From DAISKN01 sp963716925 (GTDB lineage Bacteria; Acidobacteriota; Vicinamibacteria; Marinacidobacterales; SMYC01), in NCBI GenBank assembly GCA_963716925.1, contig CAVQUX010000033.1, positions 744,001 to 808,000 of the forward strand: a stretch of DNA of 64,000 nt. The letters run 5' to 3'. Under the pieces are notes generated by a model. That model did no database searches. It saw nothing but the letters and a program-made list of their open reading frames with translations, and was not told the origin of the DNA. Shown here in pieces: positions 9,199 through 18,301 of this stretch. A program made the translations under genes and the position numbers. Each line of letters starts with the position of its first letter. The first letter of the stretch is position 1.

Positions 9199-10941
9199 TC
9201 AGGGGCGCGGGGACAGGTCCGCGAGGCGGCGCAGCCCGATGGGGTCGAGCACTACGCCGTCCCGGATCACCTTGCGCAGGCTGCGGAGCGCGCGGATGTC
9301 TTCGAGCGGGTTGCCCTCGACAAGAATCAGGTCCGCCCGCATCCCCGCCGCGATCGCGCCGAGCTCACCCTCGAGTCCCATCACTCGGGCGGGCACGAGG
9401 GTCGCCGTACCGAGCGCCTCGAGCGGGGTGAGACCCGCGCGAACGTAGAGCTCGAGCTCGAGGAGGAGAGTGCAGCCCGGAAGGCCCTGGTCGCTTCCGG
9501 CCACGATCGGGACGCCGGCCTCGTGGAGCGTTCGCACGGCAGCGAGCGCGCGCTCGAACGAGGCCTCGGCACCCACGGCATCCTCGGGGGCGACACCGAA
9601 GGCGCTCCAGATGTCCACGAGCTCGCGCGGCATCCATTCCGCGCAGGGCTCGCAGGAGGCTAGCGGGGTCGCTCGCGGGCGGGTGGCGTAACGGGACACG
9701 ACCAGGGTGGGGTCGACTACGATGTCGTGCTTCCGCAGACTCTCGACGACGCCCGCCCGGGAAACGGCCTCGACGAGGTAGCCGACGTGGTTCACCTGGT
9801 CGAGTCCGCGCGCGAGGGCGTCTTCGAGGGTCACGGTCTGCGGCACGTGGCCCGTGACCTTCAGGCCCAGGGCGTGGGCTTCGGCCGCAATCGCCGAAAG
9901 CGTCTCCGCGGAAACGTTGCTCCAGACCTTGATGCCTTCGAATCCGGCCGCCCGATATTGGCGCACCAGCTCGCGCCCACGTTCCGGGCTGTCCGCGACC
10001 GCGATGGTGTAGGGCGCTCCCTCGGCGGGGGTGGCATCGATGAAGCCCGCCGCGAGGACTCGGGGTCCGATCGCTGGATTCGCCGCGAGCTCGCTCCGGA
10101 GCGCGGTGAGGAACTCGATCTCGTTCCCCAGGTCCCGCACCGTCGTCACCCCCGAGGCGAGGTAAGCGGGAAGCCACTCGACCTGCTTGAGGTGCGCGTG
10201 CATGTCCCAGAGACCCGGAAGGAGGGTGAGGCCCTTCGCCTCCAGGAGTTCGGCATCTTCCGGAATCGGGAGCGAGCTGTCGCCGACCGCGTCGATCCGG
10301 CCGCCCCGAACGACGACCGTCGCGTCCTGTCGCGTCGAACCGTTTCTCACATCGAGGACGTTGGCCCCGGTGATGGCTAACGTCCTGGCGGAGGTGGGCG
10401 ACGACACACTCTCGAGCCCCGCGCGGGCCGCAGCCATCAGCACCGACGCGTACTCCGATTCCCGCCCCCTGGGAAGAGCGACGAGGGGAGCGAACGGAGT
10501 GGGAACGAACGCGGCCGCTATCGCACCGTCGTCCTGGAGCCAAAGGAAACACCTCCCCCACGTCAACCCCTCGAGCACGTAGCAACCGGAGCCGCACGAG
10601 CGGATACCAACGCGAGACGTTCTCCCCTCCCTCTCCCATTGGCGGACCAGGAGTGCCTGACGCGCTACGGGAAACGGCGACGGATCGGACTGCCACGGGT
10701 AGCCGTGCCCGGCCATCCGGAAGGAGCGGACCTCACCTTCGTCGCCGAGGTCGATCGAGCCGGTGAGGTCCACGGACCGCACGAACTCGAATCGCGTTCG
10801 AAACTCGAGCTCGCGCCCGCCGCCCGTCCAGCTCTCGGAACCGACGACGAGCCCCCTCATCAGGAGCGTGTACTCGGAGACGATCGGAGCCGACCGCGCG
10901 AATGCGGCGAGGAGCAGGAAGACGGCGGCGCTCATGACCAT
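9199..10941 (-). CDS. secreted amidohydrolase-family protein
   Basis: A 580-residue protein with an N-terminal hydrophobic signal (MSAAVFLLLAAFA), about 180 residues of unassigned N-terminal domain with two cysteines (CGSGC), then a metal-dependent amidohydrolase from about residue 190. Visible motifs: GLWDMHAHL (metal HxH), GLKVTGHVPQ, QVNHVGYL, and GSDQG late in the barrel carrying the catalytic Asp. The C-terminus (GMRADLILVEGNPLEDI) is typical of imidazolonepropionase/prolidase-like exported amidohydrolases. The substrate is unknown. ATGs at 10941 and 10935 are both possible starts. It stands alone between the tRNA and the operon at 11003-13181. Confidence 0.85.
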   Translation of the reverse strand: MVMSAAVFLLLAAFARSAPIVSEYTLLMRGLVVGSESWTGGGRELEFRTRFEFVRSVDLTGSIDLGDEGEVRSFRMAGHGYPWQSDPSPFPVARQALLVRQWEREGRTSRVGIRSCGSGCYVLEGLTWGRCFLWLQDDGAIAAAFVPTPFAPLVALPRGRESEYASVLMAAARAGLESVSSPTSARTLAITGANVLDVRNGSTRQDATVVVRGGRIDAVGDSSLPIPEDAELLEAKGLTLLPGLWDMHAHLKQVEWLPAYLASGVTTVRDLGNEIEFLTALRSELAANPAIGPRVLAAGFIDATPAEGAPYTIAVADSPERGRELVRQYRAAGFEGIKVWSNVSAETLSAIAAEAHALGLKVTGHVPQTVTLEDALARGLDQVNHVGYLVEAVSRAGVVESLRKHDIVVDPTLVVSRYATRPRATPLASCEPCAEWMPRELVDIWSAFGVAPEDAVGAEASFERALAAVRTLHEAGVPIVAGSDQGLPGCTLLLELELYVRAGLTPLEALGTATLVPARVMGLEGELGAIAAGMRADLILVEGNPLEDIRALRSLRKVIRDGVVLDPIGLRRLADLSPRP

Positions 10942-11002
10942 TGGACGCCCACGAAGGGGGACGGGTTAGCAGAAGCTCTTCTACCGAGTCGGGAAACTTC
11001 GC

Positions 11003-11641
11003 TCAGAACAATCGCACCATCCCGACAACGGTGTACGCGGTCCCTCCCGGAGAGTCGTCGCCTCCGGGGAACGTGAGACCATCGGTCGCGGTGTGATAGC
11101 GCAGGTCGAACCCGACTCCGAGCCAGGGAACCGAGGGAATCCAGTACTTGACGCCGCCGCCGAAGCTCACATCGGTCCCGGTGACCGACTCGATTCCCTC
11201 GATGGTGCTCGTCGGCGTCGTCTTCAGCTGACCGACGCCGAAGCTCCCATAGGGAACCAGGCCGACCTCGAGCGGAAACTGGACGGTGACTCCTCCGGTG
11301 ATGAAGATCTGCTCGGCCTCGAACTGGTCGGGAAGGGCGAGGTTTCCGATCTCTTCGTCATCGACCTCGAGGCCGTAGAGGTTCGTCGAGCGAGAGAACC
11401 GAAACTCGGCCGCGAAGTTCGGGGTGAATGCCCAGCTGGCGCCGAATCCGTAGAGCTTTCCGAAATCGACGCTCTCCGCCGAGCCGGTGACGCTCATATA
11501 GATGTTCGTGGCGGTTCCCAGGTCCTGGCTCAGGGACATGCCGCCGATGAAGCCCGAGAGCTCGAGCTTCTTCTCGCCCGTCTGCGCCAGGCCCGCCCCG
11601 GGGACCGCCGAGAACGCGAGAAGCAGAAGCGCTCGCTTCAC
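11003..11641 (-). CDS. outer-membrane beta-barrel protein
   Basis: A 212-residue protein with a signal peptide (MKRALLLLAFSAVPGAGLAQ) and alternating amphipathic strands ending in a C-terminal aromatic (GMVRLF), as in small OmpW/OmpA-like barrels. It is the last gene of a three-gene set and overlaps the matrixin gene by four bases (ATGA at 11638-11641). The barrel may display or anchor the products of the neighbours, but nothing in the sequence proves that. Confidence 0.75.
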   Translation of the reverse strand: MKRALLLLAFSAVPGAGLAQTGEKKLELSGFIGGMSLSQDLGTATNIYMSVTGSAESVDFGKLYGFGASWAFTPNFAAEFRFSRSTNLYGLEVDDEEIGNLALPDQFEAEQIFITGGVTVQFPLEVGLVPYGSFGVGQLKTTPTSTIEGIESVTGTDVSFGGGVKYWIPSVPWLGVGFDLRYHTATDGLTFPGGDDSPGGTAYTVVGMVRLF

Positions 11642-12645
11642 GGCTCCACCGCCAGATCGATGCCGCCGGTCGAAGAGGAGGCTTCGACCTCAGCGGGCCC
11701 ACCGGTGTAGAGCGCGTCCCGGTAGTCGAGATCGGTCCCGGGCTCGGGAAACCCGAAGTCGGCCGGAGACGTCGGATCGGTGATGGGGTTGACGCGCACC
11801 ACGTACGGGCCCGGTCTCAAGCCCCGGATCTCGTAGTCCCCCGACTCGTCCGCGAAAGCGCCGACGGTTTCCCCGGTGAAGGGGTTGAATCCCACCACGT
11901 GGGCGAAGCCGACGCCGCGTCCCGCTTTCGTGACCCGGCCCGAAAGCGTTCCCGTCCTCTGCAGGAACGAGCTCGCGGGATAGAGAATCGACGCTCCGGT
12001 CGTGTCGTCGGCGGTGAGCCTGCGCCCGATGACGGATCCCGGTCCGAAGGAGAACGGGTACATGATGGCCGTGCCTTCCACCGGACGGCGGCGGGCGCTC
12101 GAGGTGTCGGTCACTCCCACATGGGAGTGGCCGAGGCCGATGAAGTGTCCAATCTCGTGCGTGGCGACGGAGACGAAATCGAAACTATTCGGCCGGCCCG
12201 CGGGGTCGACCGACCACACGAAGAAGTCACTGAAAAAGATGTCGGCCTCGACGATCTCGCCGGTGAAGATGTTGATCACCTGGAGCGTCGCGCCCAGGAT
12301 CCCCGTCCCCTCGAGATCCGGGTCATCGCGAAATCCGAGGGTGCTTTGATCGTCGAAGAACTCGAACGCCTCGGCGCTCGTCGTGCCCGCGTACTCGAAG
12401 GTGATGCTCGCGGTCTCGATGTCCTCCCATGTGCGGAACGAGGCCGCGATTCCGTCGACGGCCTGCTGAAGCGAAAAGTCGAGGGGCTGGCGGCCGTTCA
12501 CGTAGTAGCGGACGGGAAAGCTCGCGCTGAACCAGCGCAGGTCGACGAGGTCCCCGTCGGGGGCCTCGTTCTGCAGGATCTGATAGGAGAAGGCGGGCGG
12601 GGCCAGGAGGGAAAGCGCCGTCACCAGGGCCAGGATTCGAGGCAT
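11638..12645 (-). CDS. secreted matrixin-like (M10) metalloprotease with C-terminal Ig-like/carboxypeptidase-regulatory domain
   Basis: A 335-residue exported protease. Signal peptide MPRILALVTALSLLAPPAFS; metalloprotease domain about residues 25-210 with the metzincin zinc motif HEIGHFIGLGH and the downstream Met-turn region AIMYPF; then a carboxypeptidase-regulatory-like beta domain (TGTLSGRVTKAGRGVGFAHV, about 230-310). The ATG at 12645 is preferred over an in-frame GTG at 12648 because an AGGAGG sits ten bases upstream; it overlaps the preceding stop codon (TGATG). The propeptide cysteine-switch motif is absent. Middle gene of the secreted set. Confidence 0.82.
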   Translation of the reverse strand: MPRILALVTALSLLAPPAFSYQILQNEAPDGDLVDLRWFSASFPVRYYVNGRQPLDFSLQQAVDGIAASFRTWEDIETASITFEYAGTTSAEAFEFFDDQSTLGFRDDPDLEGTGILGATLQVINIFTGEIVEADIFFSDFFVWSVDPAGRPNSFDFVSVATHEIGHFIGLGHSHVGVTDTSSARRRPVEGTAIMYPFSFGPGSVIGRRLTADDTTGASILYPASSFLQRTGTLSGRVTKAGRGVGFAHVVGFNPFTGETVGAFADESGDYEIRGLRPGPYVVRVNPITDPTSPADFGFPEPGTDLDYRDALYTGGPAEVEASSSTGGIDLAVEP

Positions 12646-13181
12646 CACTGCACGGCCTCCTGGATGCGCGACTCGACTTCGGAGAGCCGATAGCGGGTGA
12701 CGGGATCGCCCGGCTTGCGGGCATCGGTGCGGTGATTCGCGAGCATCAGGCCCGAGATGTCGCGCTTCACGATCTTCTCGCCCGAGGCGTCGGCGGTGAT
12801 GGTGAATTTTCCGAGCGACATGCCGAGGACCGTGGGGATGCGGGCTCCGCCGCCGGCGCAGAACAGCAGTACCTCTTCGCCGGTCTCGAACCGCGGCGAG
12901 CCGGGCACCATGGCGAGGAACGGGCCGACGCGGCCTCCCAGGAGGCGCACGGTCATGACCCGGGCGCCGCTCCCCCCCTTCAGGTAGCGATCGACCTCGA
13001 GAGTGACATAGGTATAGATGCGGGTTCTCTCCGCGTTCCAGTCCGCGCGCGTCCCGGTGACCCGTCCGACGAAGATGCTCTCGGCCCGCTCGCTCATCTG
13101 CTCGAGCGTCATGGCGACGACAGTCGAGGCTCCCGCCTGGGCCGCAGGGAAGAGCAGGAGAAAAGCCAGAATTCGCGGCAT
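12645..13181 (-). CDS. secreted protein of unknown function
   Basis: 178 residues with a signal peptide (MPRILAFLLLFPAAQAGAS). The body (SERAESIFVGRVTGTRADW, then ...IYTYVTLEVDRYLKG) resembles small exported domains that often accompany matrixin-type proteases, but I do not recognise a named family. A GGAGG lies seven bases before the ATG at 13181, which decides the start against the upstream ATG at 13214. It heads a set of three overlapping genes, sharing its stop with the start of the matrixin gene; the first nine residues of the two signal peptides are nearly identical. Confidence 0.7.
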   Translation of the reverse strand: MPRILAFLLLFPAAQAGASTVVAMTLEQMSERAESIFVGRVTGTRADWNAERTRIYTYVTLEVDRYLKGGSGARVMTVRLLGGRVGPFLAMVPGSPRFETGEEVLLFCAGGGARIPTVLGMSLGKFTITADASGEKIVKRDISGLMLANHRTDARKPGDPVTRYRLSEVESRIQEAVQ

Positions 13182-13210
13182 GAATGCGCCTCCTGTGTTC
13201 AATCGAACGC

Positions 13211-14377
13211 TCATGATAGCTCGCTCGGGCTCGATTTCCGGGATTGCAGGAACGCGAGCACCGCCTCGGCCGCCCGCGCCGAGGCGCCCTTCCCGCCGAG
13301 CTTCGCCTTCACCTCGCGAAGCCCGCGCTTCATCTCCTCCGCCGCCTCAGGCTCGAGGAGCGATTCGATCCCCGCGCGTATCGCGTCCGCGGTCATCCCG
13401 CCCTGGAGGAGCTCGGGGACGAGCCTCCGGCCGGCGATGAGATTGACCATCGAGAAGTAGGGCAGACGCACGAACGGCCGGCCCAACGCATACGTGAGTC
13501 GGCCCGCGCGGTAGACGACCACCATGGGTGTCTCGGAAAGCGCCGCTTCCACCGTCGCCGTCCCCGACGCGACCACCGCCACCGCGGCATGCTTCATGGC
13601 GTCGTAGGTTCCGCCTTCGAGCAGCCGGACACGGGAGATCGTCTCACCGAGCCCCGCTTCGATCCAGGAAGCTTCGACCGTGGGGGCGCGGCTAATGACG
13701 ATCTGGAGCTCGGGTCGCTCGCGCCGGAGCTTCTCCACCACCTCGCGAAACACGCCGAGGTGGAGCTCGATCTCCCGCCGGCGGCTCCCGGGAAGGAACA
13801 GGACGAACGGCCGAGCGGGGTCGAGGCCGAGGTCGGAGCAGAACGTCTCGCGCGAGCGCGCGGACTCGACGAGGTCCACCAGCGGATGCCCCACGTAGCG
13901 CGCGCGAACTCCCTCCTCGCGGTAGAACGCTTCCTCGAAGGGAAGTATGACCAGCATCTCGTCCACGAGATCGCGGATCCGCCGGATGCGGCCCCTGCGC
14001 CAGGCCCAGACCTGGGGGCTGACGTAATAGAGGATGGGGACACCCATCTCGCGGAGACGCTTCGCGAGCCTCAAGTGAAATCCCGAGAAGTCGACGAGGA
14101 CCGCGGCGTCGGGCTTACGCGCTCGCGCCTCGTCTTCGAGCCGTTCCATCGCGCGCTTCAGGGCTGGAATCTTTCGAACGACCTCCACCAGGCCGATCAC
14201 GGAAATCTCTTCGAGGTCGACGAGGAGCTCTGCCCCTTCCGCTTTCGAGCGGGTACCCCCGAGCCCGAAGGCCTCGATAGACGGCGAGCGATGGCGGAGC
14301 TCCCGCAGAAGCTCGGAGGCGTACAGATCTCCCGAGGCTTCGCCCGAGCTGAGGAGGATCCGGATGGGATTCGACAC
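13211..14377 (-). CDS. lpxB: lipid-A-disaccharide synthase
   Basis: A 388-residue LpxB, the GT19 enzyme that joins lipid X and UDP-2,3-diacylglucosamine in lipid A synthesis at the inner-membrane face. Family signatures are clear: SSGEASGDLYASELLRELR at the N-terminus, ILYYVSPQVWAWRRGRIRRI in the middle, FLPGSRRREIELHL, and VASGTATVEAAL with the donor-site residues. Length is normal. It is evidence for a lipopolysaccharide-type outer membrane. Divergent from rsgA with about 95 bp between the starts; no other lpx genes nearby. Confidence 0.95.
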   Translation of the reverse strand: MSNPIRILLSSGEASGDLYASELLRELRHRSPSIEAFGLGGTRSKAEGAELLVDLEEISVIGLVEVVRKIPALKRAMERLEDEARARKPDAAVLVDFSGFHLRLAKRLREMGVPILYYVSPQVWAWRRGRIRRIRDLVDEMLVILPFEEAFYREEGVRARYVGHPLVDLVESARSRETFCSDLGLDPARPFVLFLPGSRRREIELHLGVFREVVEKLRRERPELQIVISRAPTVEASWIEAGLGETISRVRLLEGGTYDAMKHAAVAVVASGTATVEAALSETPMVVVYRAGRLTYALGRPFVRLPYFSMVNLIAGRRLVPELLQGGMTADAIRAGIESLLEPEAAEEMKRGLREVKAKLGGKGASARAAEAVLAFLQSRKSSPSELS

Positions 14378-14472
14378 CGGTCTTTGACAGGTTGTCGGCG
14401 ACTATAGCATGCTGCCCGGAATCATCAAATGCTCGCGCAGGGTGCGATGAATTTCCTGGCCCCCCGATAGCC

Positions 14473-15414
14473 GTGGAATCGATCTCTTCGACGCTCACCG
14501 GGACGGTCTTCAAGATCCAGGGAAAGGAGGTCTCGGTGCGCGCCGACAGTCCTCGAGGAGGGCAGGTTCTGGAATGCTACCTTCGGGGGCGATTGTTCGA
14601 GGACGCGTCGGGACCCTTCCGGAACCAGATCGCCGTCGGAGACCGGGTGGAGCTCGACGCGGTGGGAGAGGTCAAAGGCGTCATCCATCGAGTGCTCCCC
14701 CGCGAGCGCGCGCTCGTCCGCCTCGTGCCCGGCCGCAGAGCCCGGCTCCACGTTCTCGCCGCCAACGTCGATCAGATCGTGATCGTCTCGGCTCTCGTCG
14801 ATCCTCCGTACAAGGCGGGGCTCATCGATCGCTACCTGGTGATCGCCCATCACGCGGGAATCGCGCCCGCGCTCTGCCTGAACAAGATCGAGCTCGGAGA
14901 CGCGGGAATGCGGGAGAAGGCCGGTGAGACTTTCTCCATCTATCGATCGCTCGGCTATCCTTTCGTCGAGACCAGCGCCAAGGCCGGGGCGGGGATCGAA
15001 GAGCTGCGGCGGCTCCTCGCGGGAAAGCGCTCGGTACTCGTCGGACATTCGGGTGTGGGAAAGTCGAAGCTCGCGGCCGCGGTGCAGCCGGGGATTCGAC
15101 TCTCGAGCGGAGAGGTGGACCGGCACGGCCGCGGTCGACATACCACCACGGCCTCGACACTGTTCCCCCTCGATTTCGGAGGCGAGCTCGTCGACACCCC
15201 TGGAGTCCGAGAGCTCTCGATACGCCACGTGAAGCGGGAAGAGCTCGCGGAGTGCTTCCTCGAGCTTCGGCCGCACCTCGGCCGGTGCCGCTTCACGTCG
15301 TGCAGCCACATTCCCGAGCCCGGCTGCGCGGTGAAGGCGGCGCTCGACGAGAGAGCCGTCGCGCGGGAGCGGTACGAGAGTTACCGCAGGTTGTACGAGG
15401 AGCTTACGCCCTAG
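14473..15414 (+). CDS. rsgA: ribosome small-subunit GTPase RsgA
   Basis: A 313-residue circularly permuted GTPase that helps mature the 30S subunit. OB-fold at the N-terminus, then G motifs in permuted order: NKIE (G4), GHSGVGKSKL (G1), DTPGVREL (G3), followed by the zinc-binding C-terminal helical domain with CRFTSCSHIPEPGC. The GTG at 14473 is used; longer starts add non-conserved residues. Its stop overlaps the stop of the convergent lipoprotein gene (15411-15414). Confidence 0.93.
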   Translation: MESISSTLTGTVFKIQGKEVSVRADSPRGGQVLECYLRGRLFEDASGPFRNQIAVGDRVELDAVGEVKGVIHRVLPRERALVRLVPGRRARLHVLAANVDQIVIVSALVDPPYKAGLIDRYLVIAHHAGIAPALCLNKIELGDAGMREKAGETFSIYRSLGYPFVETSAKAGAGIEELRRLLAGKRSVLVGHSGVGKSKLAAAVQPGIRLSSGEVDRHGRGRHTTTASTLFPLDFGGELVDTPGVRELSIRHVKREELAECFLELRPHLGRCRFTSCSHIPEPGCAVKAALDERAVARERYESYRRLYEELTP

Positions 15415-15749
15415 CCCCGGCCCCGGAAGGTGACGACGTGAGTGTGCCTCGTGCCCGACGTTTCCCTCTGCACAACCCCGCCGTTGCGGAGAATCGCGAG
15501 GTCGACCGAGGTCAAGGACACCATGTGACTGTGCCCCGTGGCCCCGCGGATGTCGATGTCGAGCGGCGCGCCCGCACGGAGCCCACCCGCCGCCAGGGTG
15601 ACGAAGTGCCCGTGGTTCGAACTGATCTCGCCGGGAATGTCGGTGACGACCGGACTGGGCTCGGTAGCGGTCTCACAGCCACTGATGGTGATGAGAGCAC
15701 CGCCCAGCAGGGCCAGCGCCGCCTCGAGCGTGAACTCGCGTCGATTCAA
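15411..15749 (-). CDS. small His-rich lipoprotein, function unknown
   Basis: 112 residues. The best start is TTG at 15749, preceded by a GGGGGTG ribosome site; it gives a twin-Arg-like/lipoprotein leader (NRREFTLEAALALLGGALI, then TISGC) with the lipidated Cys after ISG. The mature part has three regularly spaced histidine motifs: NHGHFVTL, TGHSHMVSL and TRHTHVVTF, suggesting a metal-binding beta sandwich. No family name is assigned. Convergent and overlapping rsgA by four bases. Confidence 0.6.
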   Translation of the reverse strand: MNRREFTLEAALALLGGALITISGCETATEPSPVVTDIPGEISSNHGHFVTLAAGGLRAGAPLDIDIRGATGHSHMVSLTSVDLAILRNGGVVQRETSGTRHTHVVTFRGRG

Positions 15750-15933
15750 ATCGCACCCCCTGTTTGTATCCGAAAAAGCAACGTACGTGCCAACGAGCTC
15801 CGGCTCCTCCAAGGTGTTCTGCCGTCTCGGGTTCCCCTCTGACGAGCCCGAGACCCGTGTAGGGTTTCTCCCGACCTACGGGTGCCGGTCCACCCATGGC
15901 GGGTTCGGGGCCCGTTTCGCGTATTCGATCCAT

Positions 15934-16554
15934 ATGGACCCGACCCGGTGGATTCGAGAGGCCGTGCAGGAAGGGCAGACCCCGGCCGCCGCTGCCGACG
16001 ACTCCGCCGACGAGCCGACCGCGAAATACCTCATGAACGACGCCGCTACGGGGATCCGCGTCCGCGAGGCCACGGAGAAGGACGCCCCCGAGCTCGCCGC
16101 GATCGCCGCCCGGGCTTTCCACCACGCCCACTTCGGGGTTCTGGATCTCTCGAGCCTCGCCGGGGTCGCGGCACGATTTGGCGTGAAGGCGCTCAAACGC
16201 GAGATTCGGGAGGCGAGCTCTCATTGTCTGCTCGCGATCTGGGAGTCGAATCCCGTAGGGTTCGCGCACCTCCGCCCCGGCGCCGCGTCTCTCGCGCTCG
16301 AGCTCCACGGTCTCTACGTATTACCGGATTGGACGAGGCACGGCGTCGGAACCGTTCTGGTCGAAAGCGCGGTGACGCTGGCGCGAGGTCTCGGGTTCGA
16401 GAGCCTCTGGTGCGGTGTGGTCGAGGCCAACCGGGGCGCCGTTCGCTTCTTCCACGCCGCGGATTTCAGCGTCGTTCGTCGCGAGCGTGTTTCGATCGGG
16501 GGAAAGAGCGTGAGCGTGCTGATTCTCTCGCGCCCGGTCTCAGACGCTGACTGA
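15934..16554 (+). CDS. GNAT-family N-acetyltransferase
   Basis: 206 residues from ATG 15934, or 173 from ATG 16033; neither has a clear ribosome site. The GNAT domain starts at GIRVREATEKDAPELAAIAA and contains the acetyl-CoA binding segment LYVLPDWTRHGVGTVLVES, then CGVVEANRGAVRFFHAADF. The substrate is unknown. The 33-residue N-terminal extension has strong coding bias, which favours the longer start. Its last 15 bp overlap the convergent hflX gene. Confidence 0.75.
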   Translation: MDPTRWIREAVQEGQTPAAAADDSADEPTAKYLMNDAATGIRVREATEKDAPELAAIAARAFHHAHFGVLDLSSLAGVAARFGVKALKREIREASSHCLLAIWESNPVGFAHLRPGAASLALELHGLYVLPDWTRHGVGTVLVESAVTLARGLGFESLWCGVVEANRGAVRFFHAADFSVVRRERVSIGGKSVSVLILSRPVSDAD

Positions 16555-18210
16555 GGAGGCGGTCTCGTACGGCTTTCCGCTCTCCCGCAGCACCTCGCCG
16601 ACGCGCGCTACGAGCGCCTCGGCTCCCTCGCCCGTCACCGCCGATACCAGGACGTGTCCGTCGCCCGAGCCGAGCTCGTTTCGCGCCTCGGGGGAAAGGA
16701 GATCCGACTTGTTGTAGACGACGAGGCGCGGAATCTCGTCGAGCTCGAGCCCCTCGAGAATTCCAACCACGGCGGCCATCCGCTCCTGGTAATCGGACTG
16801 CGAAGCGTCCACCACGTGGAGGATGAGGGACGAGGTCTCGATCTCTTCGAGGGTCGCGCGGAAGGCATCGAGGAGCTCCGGCGGCAGGTCGCGGATGAAT
16901 CCCACGGTGTCGGCGAGGAGCACTTCGCGCTCGACCGGCACCCGGAGCCTGCGGCTCGTGGGGTCGAGGGTCTCGAACATCCGGCTTCCGGCGGCGACGT
17001 TGCTTTCGGTGAGCCGATTGAGAAGGCTCGACTTTCCCGCATTGGTATAGCCGACGAGGGTGACGATGGGAAGCCCCCGGCCTACGCGCCTCTTCCGCCG
17101 CTCCCCCCGCTTCCGGCGAATGGACTGGATCTCGTTCTGCAGCCTCTGGATGCGATCGCGCACGCGCCGCCGGTCCATTTCGAGCTTGGTCTCTCCGGGT
17201 CCCCTTCCTCCGATGCCGCCCGTCAGTCGCGAGAGCGCGGTATCCATCTCCGTGAGCCGCGGAAGCATGTAGCGGAGCTGCGCGAGCTCGACCTGGAGCT
17301 TCCCCTCGCGGCTCTGGGCGCGCCGGGCGAAGATGTCGAGGATGAGCTGGGTCCGGTCCAGGATCTTCAAATCCGTCGCCGCCGAGATCGAGCGCACCTG
17401 GTTCGGCTGGAGCGTCTGGTCGAAGATGATGAGGTCCGCTCCCTCCTGGAGCGAGCGGATGACGAGCTCCTCGATCTTTCCCTTTCCGACGAGGTAGCGG
17501 GGGTCGAGCTTGTGCCGGCGCTGCACGATGGTATCGAGGACCACCACGTCGGACACGCGAGCCAGCTCCGCGAGCTCGAGGAGCCGCTCTTTCTCCTCCT
17601 CGACACTCCCCGTCGTGACCCCTACCAGGATCGCCCGCTCGCGCCGATCGGCACGATAGAGCTCCCCGCGCTTCCTGGCGAAATCGTTCTCGAGCTCGGT
17701 GATGAAATCGACGAAGTCCACGTCGATCTGGCTCGGCGGCGCGGGATCCATGAGCTCCCAGGCATCGGCCCGGGCGTCGCCGTTCGTCGAGGGCGAGAGA
17801 TAGGCGGTGCGGACGAGCCCGGGGAGGCCGTCTTCACCCGCCTCGATCGCCGACATCGCATCGAGGCGGAGCAGAACCAGATCCGTCAGGTCGTCCCGCG
17901 TCAGAGGCTCCTCGCCGAGATGGGTGTGGAGGCAGCGAAGCCCGCGGAACCGCCGCTCCGCCACGCGCTGCCGCTTCAGGTCGGGAAGGACGATTTGCCG
18001 CGCGTCGCCGACTCCGACCCACTCGACTTCGCCCTTGCGGTTGACCAGGACCCCCACCTGGCGCCGGATGTCTCTCGAGATCTCCGTGAGGTGGCGGGCG
18101 AACTCCTGGGTGACGAGGGAGCGGGGCGGAAGCCGCCGCTGGTAGAGCTTCTCGAGCCGGTGCCGCTCTCGCGGCTTCAGACCGATGACATTGCCTTCGA
18201 GCCGGTGAAT
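16540..18210 (-). CDS. hflX: GTPase HflX
   Basis: Ribosome-associated GTPase that splits stalled ribosomes. The HflX domain runs from ERAILVGV with the glycine-rich segment GGIGGRGPGETKLEMDRRR, then G motifs GYTNAGKSS (G1), DTVGFIRDLP (G3) and NKSD (G4). The N-terminal extension typical of long HflX proteins continues upstream of the GTG at 18057 (IEG-type sequence HRLEGNVIGLKPRERHR) as far as an in-frame TGA at 18229-18231, with no ATG or GTG in the frame. An out-of-frame ATG at 18229 would fit if one base near 18225 were extra; otherwise ATT 18210 is the only AT-type candidate. The 5' end is therefore uncertain. Confidence 0.88.
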   Translation of the reverse strand: MHRLEGNVIGLKPRERHRLEKLYQRRLPPRSLVTQEFARHLTEISRDIRRQVGVLVNRKGEVEWVGVGDARQIVLPDLKRQRVAERRFRGLRCLHTHLGEEPLTRDDLTDLVLLRLDAMSAIEAGEDGLPGLVRTAYLSPSTNGDARADAWELMDPAPPSQIDVDFVDFITELENDFARKRGELYRADRRERAILVGVTTGSVEEEKERLLELAELARVSDVVVLDTIVQRRHKLDPRYLVGKGKIEELVIRSLQEGADLIIFDQTLQPNQVRSISAATDLKILDRTQLILDIFARRAQSREGKLQVELAQLRYMLPRLTEMDTALSRLTGGIGGRGPGETKLEMDRRRVRDRIQRLQNEIQSIRRKRGERRKRRVGRGLPIVTLVGYTNAGKSSLLNRLTESNVAAGSRMFETLDPTSRRLRVPVEREVLLADTVGFIRDLPPELLDAFRATLEEIETSSLILHVVDASQSDYQERMAAVVGILEGLELDEIPRLVVYNKSDLLSPEARNELGSGDGHVLVSAVTGEGAEALVARVGEVLRESGKPYETASSVSV

Positions 18211-18233
18211 GGACGCCTCTTCAGTGCATCAGT

Positions 18234-18257
18234 GCCGCGGGGCCCCACCCCCGCGGC
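18234..18257. other. strong GC hairpin upstream of hflX
   Basis: A perfect 9-bp inverted repeat, GCCGCGGGG and CCCCGCGGC, with a six-base loop, sits just before the hflX reading frame. No T-run follows in either direction. It could slow transcription entering hflX or be an intergenic repeat. Confidence 0.5.
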
Positions 18258-18301
18258 CTGAAGAATCCGCGGCCCATTCGGGCCGGGCTCGCTCCGCTCG
18301 C

